DNA of 64,000 nt from Vitis vinifera (Eukaryota > Streptophyta > Magnoliopsida > Vitales > Vitaceae). Location: assembly GCF_030704535.1 (NCBI RefSeq), contig NC_081818.1, positions 5,776,501-5,840,500 on the forward strand, written 5' to 3'. The translations under genes and the position numbers were made by a program. The notes beneath the pieces are model-generated. The model was not told the DNA's origin, did no database searches, and was given only the letters and a program-made list of their open reading frames with translations. Below, in pieces: positions 1-14,100 of the stretch (its first letter is position 1; every line of letters starts with the position of its first letter).

Positions 1-2168
1 TGAAGCTTGAAGAGAAACATTTGCCTGCCAAATGCAAACATGTTAAGAATGTGGATTACATACAGCTATATTGTTTTGTCAGTATAAACTATTGAAAATC
101 CAAGTGCCTGTTTACTGGAACATGTTTATTTTACTTAAAAGATGACTCTTATTTTGCATTCACGGCAAGGATCTGCAGCCAGTTTCCATTTTGCAGCCAT
201 ATGAATGATTCGGTGATTGGATATGCTTTTAAAGAACTAAATCATGTATTGAGATCATGATCCACAGTAATATAAATATGTGTACATATATATATATAAG
301 CAACCAAAAATGAGGTTACTTCATAGATGGCTGAACTTAGGATCAAACCAACATCAATTTGCAACCACAAGGATTGGTAGAAACTTCCTTCCTGAAATTG
401 ACTAAGCATCTTTTTTTTTTCCCACAGATCTTTCAGGAATGACCCATTAAACAATGGAATTTTCCTCCTCTAGCTAGCATTCACCTAATTTAACTTCATA
501 ATAAACCACCTCCAACAGTCGCCAGATATATCCAGAAAAAAGAAACCCAAATAGGAAAGGAGAAAAGAATACGGGCATGAACCTGTAACATTTTGAATGC
601 ATGTAACCGAATCTCAGAAGACCAATCCTTCTTGACTAAAAGGAAGGAAGTACTTGCCAAGACACGTATATCCCCTGCTTTTATCTGCAAAAACAGAAAA
701 CAGAAGGTAAATGTCACCTAAATCAGAAGTGAAAGCAGATAAGTAGGAATTTTCTATTTGTACTTCAACTTTACATTGGTGTCATGCTATATTGACATCT
801 TTTAGTGGATTTTACTACTGACAAAAAAAATATCCTACTTTTTTCGTGCCTTAGGAAGTAATAAAAGCAAAAAGAAAAATATTAACCTAATATTATAATC
901 TTAAAAGGTTGATCACATTAGATTAAAAAAGTTTCATAGTGCTTTTCTTTGACATGACGATGTCATAGTCACAGTTATCACGAAAACTTCAAGTTGACCA
1001 AAACTTGAACGAAGAAAATTTTAAGATTAGAAGCTAACAGGTCTAAGACATTACAAAGTTATATCACATTTAAATCACCAAATCCTACTGCCTAATATTG
1101 GCATCGAAAAAATAAAAATATTTCCTATATATATTTCCTCTTAACCATTTAGTCGTGCTGTTTTTTGGGCAGTTGATCAAATGGGTGGACCCACAATAGC
1201 ACCATCATAAACATAACTGAAAGAGAAATGCAACCAATGATAACAGCTTCTCTGATTTGCTTCTCCAAACATATCTTGTAAATGCTGCGGCTTTTGCACA
1301 TTATATGGCATGGTGAAGCAAATCAGAGAAGCCATTCAGGAAATAAATCATTTTTCTAACAAGAAGGGCCATACTCCATGAAGATCACACGTTTCACTAT
1401 TTTCCAACTCAGTATAAAGCCCAAAGCAGATAGTACACTTCAAACTTGTAAATGAGGGGTGGAAAGAAATCCTAATTGCCAAGTGCTTGGCAGCATCCCC
1501 GGAACATAATTATGACCAGCCCCAAAGTATAAAAAATGGTCAAATTCTTCACCATGGATCTTCCGTATACTAAATGAAAAAAACAAATTCATTAATGGAT
1601 ACAACTGCCAATGATTTTCAACTCCAGAAGCCAATTCGATCTAAACCCATCTCCAGAAATTGATTGAATCATTCATTGTCCTCAAACTTCACATCATTTA
1701 GATCAAAAACCCTACACCAATCCAAAACCCAACCGATAAATTTCAGCCCTTTTTTCCCACTTGTTACTACAGAAGACCCAAATCCTATGATCAAGTTTCT
1801 ACATTCCTTCAATCAATCAGAAATCCAGAGTGGCAAACATTAAGATAAAGAATAACAAAAAACCTCAGATTGAGATATATCACCCATACTTTGCAATCAA
1901 ATTTCAACAATCTATTTGTAAAAATTCCTAAACGAAAGTGACATTGATACCAAGATTGATGGAGTCTGATACACACAGCAACATATACAAAAGCAATGAA
2001 GTTCAAATCTTTGACATAAAATTGAGAAGAAAGAGTAGCAGAGAGAAGGTTGGTGAGTACAGATTCTAAGTAAGAAACAGCGGCTTTTCTGGCATCGGGG
2101 GAGGAGCTCCAGTCAAGGGCAGCCACAATGGCTCGAGCCACATTACTTGCTGTGCTATTCTCCTCCAT
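1..2168 (-). CDS. HST: HASTY / exportin-5 ortholog, N-terminal part (gene runs off the left edge)
   Basis: The karyopherin HASTY exports or promotes processing of miRNAs and is the plant counterpart of exportin-5. Only the first two coding exons are here. Exon 1 is 2061-2168 (36 codons, starting MEENSTASNVARAIVAALDW) and exon 2 is 583-684 (34 codons, IKAGDIRVLASTSF through HAFKMLQ). The junctions are GT/AG in phase 0: donor GTACTC after Ser36, acceptor tttttgcag before Ile37, then donor GTTCAT at 582. The joined 70 residues match the start of Arabidopsis HASTY nearly residue for residue from memory (importin-beta N-terminal region). An in-frame upstream ATG at 2211-2213 is not used in the family, so I chose 2166-2168. 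I find no exon 3 in 1-582, so the remaining roughly 1,100 residues lie left of the window. Confidence 0.93.
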
Positions 2169-2400
2169 CGCAGTCTGGGTTTTACCAAGGTTTTTCCCTT
2201 GTGGGTTGCACACAGAGGATTGAGAGGCTTATGCAGCAGATATGCTTAAAACCCAAAATAGACAATAAAAATCCGCGAAAAGAAAGATGTAGAGAGACAA
2301 AAAGGGCAGTTAGGGGGTGAGATGAGAGATGGAGAGTGAGAGCGGAGAGGTGGGGGCGTGGGGGGAGAAGAGGAATAGAGTAAAGAGGAAGGCAAAGAAA
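2169..2400 (-). promoter_or_regulatory. HASTY leader and proximal promoter
   Basis: Immediately upstream of the HASTY start codon. Read on the minus strand, 2290-2400 is strongly pyrimidine-rich (CT runs), a common plant core promoter/5' leader composition. No clear TATA box is seen. The exact transcription start is not determinable from sequence alone. Confidence 0.4.
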
Positions 2401-2639
2401 AAGATGGGGGCTTTCTATATGTTGATTAGAATCCCTTCTTACTTGCCACCACCAGAACCCAAGAGGTGGCATTGCCAAGGTGTTAATAAAAAAATCAATT
2501 TTGAAACTTGGGTCCAAAGCCACTCAAAATCCCCTCCACCATGTTGATTCCATACCATAACCAACTTATGATCCCATCATTTTTCTTCGATGCATGTTGA
2601 AATATGGGTTGGAATTCAACGTATGGTACCAATGGTCCA

Positions 2640-3390
2640 TGCGTATGTTGAATTAAAGCACATAAATGATTATAACAATTAGAACTAGTTTTACGATGAT
2701 TCTAGGAATCAATTTAAATTGCATTTCACAGTGATTCTTGAAAGCATTTCTAGTATTTATAATATTTTAAATTTTTACTTTTTAAGTATTAAAAATATTA
2801 AAAACATTTCCTAAAATTATTGTCAAACGTACTTTTAATCTAAAAAAACGTTTTTATAAATCACTTATAATATTAAAAAATCACTTAAAATGTTTTTTAG
2901 AAAAATATTTCATAAACGATTCTTCTAAAAACACTTTTAAAAAAACATTTCTATTAAAAACAATTTGAATAAAAATATTGTTAAGCATATTGTAAAAATT
3001 ATTTGATTAAAAAGAAAAAGATGAAATCATAGTAAATTTGTAAATTTAACTCTTTTATGTTTAAAAACTCATTTTATATGTAAATACCTTTTAATATTTA
3101 AGTTATTTTCATATTAATTTTAGAAGACAATCTTATTTTTACAATAAAATATTAAGGTATTTTGGTGGTCATTTTTAGGTTGAAAAATGTCGAGAGTTAA
3201 ATTTACAAATTTAGGAAAAAATTAAGATATTTTGCCAATAACAAGTCATTTTTAGGTTAAAAAAATGTGAAGGGTTAGATTTATAAATATAAGATTATTT
3301 TGTTTTTTTAATCAAATAATTCTAATAATAAACCTTAACTACAAAACAATGGAATAATTAATAAGGTATGGAACAATAAAACTTATTTTG
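2640..3390. repeat. AT-rich dispersed repeat (MITE-like, 'CACTT/AAGTG' family)
   Basis: Non-coding, very AT-rich. Contains the phrases tttcctaaaattattgtc and tctaaaaacacttttaaa that recur, with variation, near 6050-6430, 24240-24600, 44880-44925 and 56585-56830. These look like old copies of one dispersed family; no clean ends or target duplication are readable here. Confidence 0.45.
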
Positions 3391-3398
3391 TATATATC

Positions 3399-6034
3399 TG
3401 TGGACCCCGCATTTCGGCTCAATGCGTTTCCCACTCGATGGCGAGCTCGATTTTTTATTTCGAAAAATGATCTTATTATTGATTAAGAAAAATGACTTGG
3501 AGTCGCCACTTATTTTTGTTTTATTTTTAAAGGGTAAACAAAATAAGAAAGAAAAACCCTAAGTGTGACTCCTTATTTTAGAAAAGGTGGTCTGTGAAAC
3601 CGGATCGGGTTCGGGGGTTAGGTTATTTATCGGGAAGGTACGGTAAGGACCGTAGCACCCTTCTAAGTCCCTAAAATCGGGTCTCTACTAATAAAGTGAA
3701 GCAATCATGGTAATTGATGAGGGAATCAATGAATACTCAGAGTGATCCTGCACATGTGAGAATCTAAACATGCATACAGAAAATGATCCAAGCGGATATA
3801 GATGCATACCTGGGCAGCGATCCATAAAGCGCTATCAAGAAGTGAGGTTAGTGCACAACTAAGGAATAATTTCGAGCATGTCATAGAGCAGAATAAGAAA
3901 CAATCATGCATGGCAACTAAGTCAATCAATCAATCAATTGATCATAAGATCATGTATGTGGGGCCCCCACCAAAGCCCGATTACTTTTGCATGGACCAAA
4001 TCCGTAAATTCCATTATTCAGAATTACAAAATTTGATTCTTTGCTTATTTCAAAACATTTTTAAAACAGAGGAGGTGTGAAAATGGCCTGCCGGAAAGAA
4101 AGTGGCAACTTATTTTTATTAAAAATGTGATTGTTAGGACCTAAAACCCTAAGGATGAGAGCTTAAAAAAAAAACTAAAATTATTAAAAGGGTTTAGAGA
4201 TTGGAAAACTATTCAAAAGCTTGAATTTGAAAAAAAAATGTAAGAAATAGGAGTATGAGAGATTATTCATGCGTTTCGGGCGGGCAGGATTCCGGGTGTG
4301 AGACATCCAGAGAAGGTGGAATGTCGGCGGACAGAATTCTGGATGTGAGGCATCAGGAGAAGGTGGAATGTCGGCAGACAAAATTCCAGATGTGATACAT
4401 CTGGAGAAGGTGGAATGGCGGCGGGGGCAGGATTCCGGATGTGATACATCCGGATAAGGGAATGGTGGCCGGACAGAATTCCGGATATGATACATCCAAA
4501 TAAGGGAATGGTGACCAGACAGGATTCCGGATGTGATACATCCGGATAAGGGAATGGTGGTCGGACAGGATTCCAGATGGGATACATCCGGATAAGGGAA
4601 TGGTGGCCGGACAGGATTCCGGATGTGAGACATCCGGAGAAGGGAATGGCGGCGGGGGCAGGATTTTCGAATGTGATACATTCGGATAAGGCGGAATGGC
4701 GGCGGGACAGGATTCTGGATATGAGACATCCGGATAAGGGAATAGCGGGGCAGGATTCCGGATGTGAGTCATCCGGATAAGGGAATGGTGGCTGGACAGG
4801 ATTCCCCCCCGGGTGGAATGAGCTATGCTGCGCATCGCAAGGGGGGACTGTCTGCGTGTGCAAGGGAGAGAGAGAGAGAGCCTCGTGGCATTCTTTAGGG
4901 AGGGTCCCACAGGTAGGTGAAGGTTTAGAGAGAAACGGGTTTGGTGGTATGGTTAAGGGGGTGTACACATGGGTATGGTAGAGCATGGTCGTGAGTAGCA
5001 TGAAGGATGGGTATGGGTTGTATGGATATGGAAGCTTGGGTGAGTGGTTTTAATGGGTATGTGAGGGAGTGAAGGGTGGCATGCACCCGTGAGACTCCAT
5101 GAAAGTGAGGGAATGGGATGGAGAATGAATGAGAGGAAAATGGGTGTGGTGGAGGATGCTTGATTCCTGCAAGTTAACGAATTTCCTTTCCAGAAAATGC
5201 CAAGAATAGAGGGGAAGAGCGAAGAAAAAGGAAAAGAACAAACAAAAACTAAGAAGAGGAACAGAGCAATGCATAAGGGGAGATAACACCACTAAAACCA
5301 AGCTCTGCATCACGAAGACCAAAAGAGCTTTCAAAAGAGTCTGGTGGGAGGATCTCCATGAACTTAACACTCAAACACAGAATATATCCAACATGCAGCT
5401 CATACGGGAGAAAACAAAGATCAAATAAACAAAAGTCCGAAACAGGTTTTCTTCCTTAGGTAATCAAAGCAATCATCTCAATATCAGCAAGGAACCTAAG
5501 GTGATCCTAAAAAAAAAAAGATAAGATAAAATAAGAGATAATCAAACCTGATTGATTCTTCTCCTACCTTTCCCCCAAAAAATGCTTTCCCCCCTCTCTC
5601 CTTCCGTTTTTCTTCCTTTTTTCTCTTCTTTCGTGTCCCTTTTTCCTTTTGGTGTCTTCCTCCCTTCAAGCCACCCTTCTGCACTCCTGTTCACTGGTCA
5701 GCAAGCATGGTGTGCCCAACCACTCTCCCTGCTGCTGCACGTTTGCTGCCGCCGGCATCAAGCCCTCAACTTCCTGACCGCCCGTCCCATCTGGCCGGGA
5801 TTCATGGTAAGAGAGGGGGGTCCCCCTCACACTTCAAAAGAAAACCAACCTCCTTCTAACAGCCCCAAAAGCTCTTCTGAATATCCGCCAATAGGTGTCG
5901 CTTTCTCATTCGTCCATCAACTCCACTAAGCTGATTCCACAGCAACCAACTAGGAGGCGACATGTGGCCACCCGGGATAGTGACACTTGGCAAAATTGAG
6001 CTGCTGAAAAACGAGCCCCAAATGGGGGTCTACA
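3399..6034. mobile_element. Solo LTR, 2,636 bp, with 5-bp target duplication
   Basis: The element begins TGTGGACCCC and ends GGGGTCTACA, giving TG...CA termini that are imperfect inverted repeats extending inward (TTTCGGCTC at the left, the complement of GAGCCCCAAA at the right). It is flanked by ATATC at 3394-3398 and ATATC at 6035-6039, a 5-bp target-site duplication. TG/CA ends plus a 5-bp duplication are the signature of LTR retrotransposon integration, and no internal gag/pol, primer-binding site or second LTR is present, so this is most simply a solo LTR left by LTR-LTR recombination. It carries a minisatellite (4278-4805). The several open frames in it (4184-5001, 5552-5929) are composition artefacts of the repeat and show no known domain. 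Confidence 0.85.
4278..4805. repeat. Minisatellite, about 11.5 copies of a 46-50 bp hairpin unit
   Basis: Tandem units of the form GGACAGGATTCCGGATGTGA + TACATCCGG + ATAAGGGAATGGTGGCC. Each unit contains the inverted repeat CCGGATGT-GAT-ACATCCGG, so every unit can fold into a hairpin, and compensating changes are seen in some units (for example CGAATGT/ACATTCG near 4668). The left three units have the variant GAGAAGGTGGAATGTCGGC. The array lies wholly inside the 2.6 kb solo LTR and ends in a run of C near 4804. Confidence 0.9.
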
Positions 6035-6039
6035 ATATC

Positions 6040-6730
6040 ATATTTTATATTGATAGTATGTCATATCTTGCATTGTATCGGGAAAAAGGTTTTTAACATT
6101 ATATAAATATTTTTTAAAATCATAAAAAGTTGAAAACCCATTATACTCAGAACAAAAAGCATTTATGTGATTTGTAAAAAAGTTTCTAAACATAAAATAA
6201 TTTATATAAAAATTAAATTTTTTTTCTCAAAATGATTTTAGGATAATAACTTTGTTAGTGTTTTTTGAAAAAATATTACATGTAAATTTTCAATTTTTTA
6301 AAATTTTACCAAACTTTTTATTTTTCTTCAAAAACACTTGTTAACTACGTCTATAAAACATTTTAAAATCGATATCAACATTTAAAGCGTTTTAAAATCT
6401 ACTTCACAAAAATGTTGAATGGAGTTACTGTGATATTAAAATGACATTAATCTTATGAATTAATAAAAAAAATTTATTTGAATAGAAGGTGGGGTGCCTT
6501 TAGGGGAAGCATTAAAGGCTTCATCTAGTATGGGTATTGCCAAATGGCAACCAACTAAGAGAGAGAGAGAGAGAGAGAGAGAGGAGGGGATGTAGCCTAT
6601 AATACAAAAATGGTCATGGGTATAAGATCTGTTTTACTTTTCAGGCTACAACTGTCATTCCTCTCAGCATTTATATTCTATCCCTATTAATTTATTTAAT
6701 TTTTTATAGTAACTGTTTTTTTAAGTGATA

Positions 6731-6784
<54 letters not shown>

Positions 6785-7700
6785 AATTAGCTTAGTGGAT
6801 ATCAACCCTTTTATGAACTTTAAAAAAAGTTAAACCATAATTTTGGATTATGGTTTTCACATAAAAATTTTAAATTTAAAAAATATAAACAGTAAAATAA
6901 TATGAAAATATAGTAAAATTTATAAAAATAAATAAATAAATATTTTATTTAATAGGAATATAAAAAATCTCTATATTTATTTATTATATATTTATTTTTA
7001 TATTAATTATTTATTGTATATTATTATTTTATGTTTAAATTGTCCATAATAATTAAAATCAATAAATATAAAAAGATGAAGTATAAAAAAACTAAAATTC
7101 ACAAAACCAACACATTTTAAAAAAGCAAAAAGAAGATAGAGATACTATGAAGGAAGAGAAAAAGGAAAAGAGAAAAATCATATGATATGATTAATTGTCA
7201 CATGTTAAAGTTTTTTTTTTAAAAAATAAATAATAATAATGATGAGCTCTTTAACTTGTAATGTCAAAGAAAAAAAAATTGTAATAATTGATGGCAAGAT
7301 GAGAGAAAGGTTTGAGGGTAATTTTGACTTTTTATTATTTGTATGCATGTTTTGAGGATTATTTTCTCCTTAATGCATATCCTCCAAAAATCAAGAGTCT
7401 TTCAAAAATGGGTACTTTTTTGAGATGGTGCATTAATGTCATTAAACATAAGTTATTAAAAAAAAAAACAAAAAAAACTCATTATGAGCACCCCCACCTT
7501 GTCTTCACCTTACAACCCTGTCTAAAGTTTTGACCTAAACTCTCCCAACCACCACTATTAATCAACAACTCCATTTCAAACAAGACTCCAACTCTATTCT
7601 TAAATCCCTCTCTATCTTTTAAAGACTCTTTTAACTTCCTTTGGGTGCATTAGGTTCCAAAAAATTCTTAAAAAAACCATATTAGAACAAACATGGCCTT

Positions 7701-7732
<32 letters not shown>

Positions 7733-8178
7733 TGTCAGCCAACCCATGAAAATGCTCACACTAGTGTGGTAGCAAACTCCTGCTTCTAAACCATTCATCA
7801 GCATAGCCAAATGTTACAATTCTGGTAAGAAATATTGAACTAACGAATTTAACTCTCAAACATTTATTAGAATTTCACTAAACAGCACTCAGTTTTCACC
7901 ACAAGGAATTCATTTTCTTTTCCTTTTTTCCTTTTTTTTTTTTAAGGAAAGATTCAAAATATACACAATCAATAGAACCAGGTTAAAAAAAATTATATTT
8001 TGGGGAAAGGGGGAAAGGAAAAAGAACAGATTTGACCTCTGAATACATTTTTTGAAATGCATTCATGGGGGATTTAAAGCACTTCACTCGTGAAGCACAG
8101 AGATTGATTCTGGTGGAAATGTTTATCATCACATCCCCACGATTAATTTCACTTGACATGAAGTTCAAGCAATAATTC
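6040..8178. other. Intergenic, AT-rich, with simple repeats
   Basis: Holds an old AT-rich dispersed repeat (6050-6430), a (GA)n run at about 6559-6583, a (TA)n run at about 6734-6771 followed by poly-T, and a (TC)n run at about 7704-7732. The remainder (6780-8178) shows no convincing gene; the right end is probably the 3' flank and untranslated region of the kinase gene. Confidence 0.6.
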
Positions 8179-11100
8179 CTATCCTTTAACCACCCTCACC
8201 TTCGCACTTCCGTCCCTTGGGTTAACTGCTGCTGGTTTTTTCGGTTCTCGAGCATCACCATAAGTGTTCTTCTTTCGCCTTAGAGCTCCAATGGCAGCAG
8301 GGTCGCCTATTGGACCGGACCAGGTCTGGGCATGATCTTTTGAAGATGTAAATGATGTAGAACTGAATGGCACATCACCAGGGACAAAAGCAGGATCAAT
8401 GTGTTGTGAAGCACCCAAGGGGAAGCCAACTGCTCCGTCCTGGTGAGGTGGAGGAAACTTTTCACTCTTACTCTTTGCATTTGCATGGGAGATTAGGCGT
8501 CTTCGCTGTTTCAGAAAGAAACACGGAAAACAAATTCAAACAATCGAACTCTGGTTGCAAGGACTCGGGTGATTGCAAACATAAAAAAGAAACAAAAGCT
8601 CTCAATATAATACTTGGTACAGATTGCTTAATCATTTTAAATTTGTTTTTTCTTTGAAAAGAAAGCTATAGGACTACAGATTCAGCAAAACTGCAAACTA
8701 TAATCATTGAATCCAGAAAAAGAAGAAAAAACTATTAGCAGATAGAAGTAGAAAATGAGAGACATACATCAAGATTAGATTGAAGCTCAGCATTGGCTTC
8801 TGGTCCAGGCATTGCCCTAGCGCGTGGACGCATTTTCTTCGCACCATCACCGTGGGCTTTGCTAGCGGTTTTTTGCCTACAGAATCATACAAAATTGAAG
8901 GTTACAGCTCATTATATAGATAAAAAAATAAAGGAAGCCCTCCAGAAACGAAAACTGAACAAAAACAAATTAGTAAAACAACTTTTGAGCAAAGAGAATA
9001 ACGTGTGTGAGAGCTCTAATAATGAAAACATAATGACAATCAGGTCAAACATTGTTAAGAGTTCTTAGACAAGCACCAATGATCAACAATGAGGATGGAA
9101 GGTGTATCCCATAAACAAAAAGAAAATCCATGTCATCAAAATGGTCAGACAACATGAGGTGACACAGAGTTTCAACCTACGTAGTGACTCATGCAAGGCA
9201 ATGGGTTCAATAAGGCACCCATCAACTTGATAAACTGATGTCATTTAGAACAACAAGTATAGCATATTAGACACAACAAAAAATCTAAAAATGATCAGTG
9301 TCAGGTATAAAGGCCAAATAAGGTTGACGTACATTGTTGGCTTATTACCTAACTTCTTTAGTTTTTAGGTCAATTGGCACCTTAATTTGGTACAAAATTC
9401 ATGTTGAATGGAAGGTCATGAGTTTGAAACTCACCGCATATTTATTCCCCCAATTTATTGAGCCTAAAAAAGGCTGCCCATAAGGTAGAGTATTAGGACT
9501 ATAGCCCAAACAAGCTTGAGATACATTGACGACCAATTATCTAACACCTTAAACTTAGTCAATTGGTAGCTTAACAAAAAACAGCAATGACATATCCAAT
9601 TTACAACAAAATACAATTTAAGGCTCTTCCTATCTCCATTAAATTAATTCACTTTTGGTATCAACTTCTCTAATGAACCATATAAAATACTATCCTTATG
9701 TCTAAACTCCAAAAATATTAAACCAAGGCTTGAGATCCAGATCTGGAAAGTATAATATTCACATTTTGCAAAATAAATCCAAACATAAAATATATTATTC
9801 AAAGGGAGAAAGAGAAAGTTACAATAGTTTTAATAGAAAAATCAAAAGTAAAACTAGATAAGCATTAAGTACTATATGCAATTTATGTAAAGTAATAGTT
9901 GCAGTTATAAAGTAAACTCTCAGAAACAACATGAATTCAAAAGTTTATACAAAGTTAAAAGTCAACCACACCTTCGAGCTTCATCATCTCGCCTCTTGGC
10001 ATCCATCTCCTTGCTTGGAGGATATTGCGGAAGGCTAGATGGTTCACAAGCATAAGGTTTCGTTGTGAAGAACTGCACAAGAAACAAGGAGAAAATGAGT
10101 ATATATGCTAAAATTTCAAAAGGGTATCTTATAACTAGAAATTTAAATGAATTGCCAGCCTAGTAGAACTCCATAACAGGGGTAACCCATAGTGCATTCA
10201 GGATTAGTTTTAGGGTTTCTAAAAATCACATGAACTACATAGTTTATCTTTTTCTTTTTTCACCATTCCAATTTTAGGCAATGGCTCCTCTTTTGTTTTT
10301 TTCCCCTCTTAAACTGACTAATTTCAAAGATGGATCTGAGCCTTCAAATGCCATGAGAATGAAAGTATGGAACTATTCAATTTCCAAGGAACATCCAAAC
10401 ACCCCCTTAGTTTCATACCAAACAAAATGGAAAAACTTGGTAACATTCACAGATATATGGCAGAAACAGGATACAAAATTAAAAGGACACTTAACCTTGT
10501 TTGGGAGAGCTTCTCAAATGCTAAATGCAGCATTTGGAGATTGAATGCAACTTTTAAGGGTGTTTGAATAGAACTCTCAATTGTAGACCCCACACTTATC
10601 AATATGATGCATCCATGTTTTGAAGAAGAATCGTCTCATCTCATTAATGGGCATAGCCGCATAGTCATGGCTTTGTTAAACCACATTAAATATTGTTTGC
10701 AGCAATTTTTCATCTCTGTCAAACCTTAAATGATTTCCTCTTTATAGATATTTATCTTCTATCAATATATACCCAACCTAGTGTATAATGATTTCCTAAA
10801 ACTTTGTGCAAAATCTCATCTATTGAGTTTCACAGTTCAATTTCAGTTTCCCTCATGCTTCCCTAAGCCAACATACTGCTTTAAATCTTCCATCTTTTAG
10901 TCACAGCATCACATCTACTTTCCAAACTCTGAATCTGATTCCTTTTCTAGGAGAATTGTCCTTCAATCACATGAAACAATATTTTTCATTGGAGTGCAAT
11001 TAATTTCATACACAATTTGAGAATGTATTAGCTATTAGCATCACTGAAGAATCACCTGAAGAGACTCGTCTGGTTCTTAGGCAGGAAAAGTCAAAATAGA

Positions 11101-14100
11101 AACAAGCCATAACAACCTTAACGTCAAGGACCAACATAGTCTAAGATATAAATGGGCATATGAAGTGAAAAAGGTTGCTTATAGGAATATAAGAACTCAC
11201 TTCACAGTTTAATGCAGCTGTGGCTGTCCGACGTTCCACTGGATCAATTGCAAGAAGAGTTTCAATAAGTGGCAGTGAAGATGGTGGGAAGTCTTTGAAT
11301 GTCTCTGCTATGCATCGTTTGTAAGGCTCTCGAGGCTTGAATAAGGTTGCATTTGGCAATCTATATTTTTTCCAGTATTCATCAGAAGGTGAGCCACATA
11401 GCTTGTATATCTTATGTAATTGCTCTACCTAAGTGACAGAAAAGATTATTGTTAATAGCAGTAGAGTATTAGGTTGTGCTCTAAATTAAACAGTTGCATA
11501 TATTTCCAATGCAGCAGCAATGACATAGAATACCAGACATGACTGAAGATATGCTATGTATTAATATTCCAAAGTTTCAAACACTTGATGTTAACTAAAT
11601 GAGAAACATGCTCTTTGAAGGCTTCAAGAAAGCTAAAAATGAAATGAAAAAACAAATTAATTTCATAATGCAACATTAACAACGAGAAACCTGTTGGAGA
11701 GCATTATATACATTGTGAACCCAAATTCTACATGTTTAAGCTTTTGGGAAATTTGGTTGTTCAACATGATACCCAAGTCTCATTTAGTGGGAGGTCATGT
11801 CTTCGAACGTCACCATGATATGTTTATTTCCCCTATTTATTAAGCCTGCATGTAAGCCTAAAAAAGAGGCTACAATACATCCAACAAAGAAATGCATTCC
11901 TGCTGTTGAAATAAAGAAAGTTGGCTACATGAACCAGAGGACACGTCTCAATCAAGCCCAAGACCCAACAGTTGATATCATTTTTACCTTACTCAGCCTC
12001 TTGCAGGAAGAAAAGGTTAAAATACAAAATTTGAAACTTTATCATCATCTAGGCAACTTTAGGGTTTGAGCAATGGTACCAGAAGATGTTGGTGTATCAA
12101 TATAGAAAATGCAGTTGAAAAATCGCCAAGATGTACAAAATAAATAAAATTGAAAAAATATGTTGCATTGATATCCAAAGAAACAAAAATAGTAAACAAA
12201 TCTTAGATTAATGAAAAATACATACAGAAACAGTGGCATTGGTACCAAAAATATGTTCCTGCATGAAATTGGCATTATAATTTCCAACACTATGTTGCCA
12301 AAATAATCCATCAGATCATTGTTAAAAACATATAAAGGGGCTACTACACATCACATTGACAGAATACATACCTTTGATAAAAATCCAAGCAAATGGAAAC
12401 AAATACACTAGAGACAATAGCGATCTACATAGTTTAAATGAAATAATTTTAGAAATGCAAGTTATTATTAAGAAAAAGGGAAAGGATGCATTACTGTATT
12501 AGCACCATCAAAGATAAACCACTAAAACTTGCTAGCGTCACATGTTTTTAACAAGAAAAGCCGCAGTCAGTTTTTTCAACTCACATCTTATGTTTAGATG
12601 AGAACCCAACAAATGAACTAAAATCCCAGATAAGCAACTAAAAATCCCAGATAATACATATGCCAAAGAAAGCAAATAGCTGTCTCTCACTCTCTAGATT
12701 CTATTTTTTGCATGACTTAATGAAAAGCTAGCAATTATTCCTTTGCCTATGCCAACTTCTAAATTAGAATCTATTTTCAAGTTTTGGAGACCACAAAATA
12801 AACTAAGGTACCAACTTAAGTATAAGCAAGAAAATAATAAAACAGATATAAAGGAAAGTTGTTACAGATAGTCGTATGTGGTGCAAAGACAAAATTTACA
12901 AATTAAGATAAGAAAGTACAACGGTTACCTCTGTACGACCAGGCATGATGGGCTTCCCAGCCAATAACTCAGCTAAAATGCAGCCTGCACTCCACAAGTC
13001 CACACCGACGCCATAGTCATTAGCCCCAAGCAGAAGCTCTGGAGGTCGATACCATAAGGTTACCACCCGACTCGTCATTGGGTGCTTGTAATTAGGATCA
13101 AATATAGCAGCCAAGCCAAAATCAGCAATCTTAAGTACTCCTCCATTATCAAGAAGGAGATTTGATCCTTTGATGTCACGGTGAAGCACACCGCGGTTGT
13201 GACAATGCTCTAGGCCAGATAGTAGTTGTTTCATGTAACATTTGACCTATAATATGAAACATATGTTAAATAAAGGCAACATACATCCACGATCATTATT
13301 TTGCAAAGAATGTTTGCCAATGCATATTTGTTTCAAATGCCAAGACAATTCAGTCTAACCTGAGGTTCAGTGAATTTGATACCCGGGCTTGCAGCAAGTC
13401 CAGCCAAATCATGCTCCATATACTCAAATACAAGATACAAACTGCAGGACAGCCTTGAAGTCACCAAACCCTCCAATTTTACAACATTGGGATGATCCAA
13501 GCGCCGCAAAATGACAATCTCTCTAGCCATAAATTTCACACTCTCAGGTTCCAAATTATCAAATCGAACTTTCTTTAGTGCAACAATTTTGCCCGTTAAC
13601 ATATCTCTAGCTTTATACACATTGCTATATGTTCCTTGTCCAATCTATCAATACAAGAAACGAAAGGAAAGACATTAGTCCAAATGCATGATCAAGAGCA
13701 CTTCCATAAACCATCAAGTCCAGCACTTTTTATTTCATTGCAAAACATAATAACCATCAATATGTCACTAATTTCGAAAGTGTCAGCTACATCATTCAAG
13801 GTAGACATTCCCATCTTAAATGATACGATGCATCACTTTTCTCTTTCAATTAGAAAAAATGAACCATTGTTCTACCATTAGTCTCAAATACCACATTATC
13901 ACATCATCCGAGAGGCAAAGAATATCATTTTCCATTCAACAAAATGACCCACCTTATCAAGTTTCTGGAAAGTGTCTGCTCGCCGAGGTATCCAGCCATT
14001 AAGTGCTGGCCCTGCAACATCCGATAACCAAGACGGCCACCCAGCTGCAACTTGCTCTCCACGCACATGATTGGGCAGATTACTCAACCTCGGATTTGAC

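Noticed and set aside
1..582. HASTY exon 3
   Set aside because: No sequence coding for the expected next segment (region after HAFKMLQ) could be found on the minus strand; it must lie outside the window.
4184..5001. Three overlapping long minus-strand open frames rich in Pro/His/Ser
   Set aside because: They are translations of the tandem minisatellite in three frames; the amino-acid periodicity equals the DNA repeat and the frames cross the array border without a domain.
5552..5929. 125-codon plus-strand open frame
   Set aside because: Lies inside the solo LTR, is low-complexity (CT-rich at the start) and has no recognisable domain.
10281..10567. Two overlapping plus-strand open frames in a kinase intron
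   Set aside because: Antisense to an intron, no motif, different frames of the same stretch.
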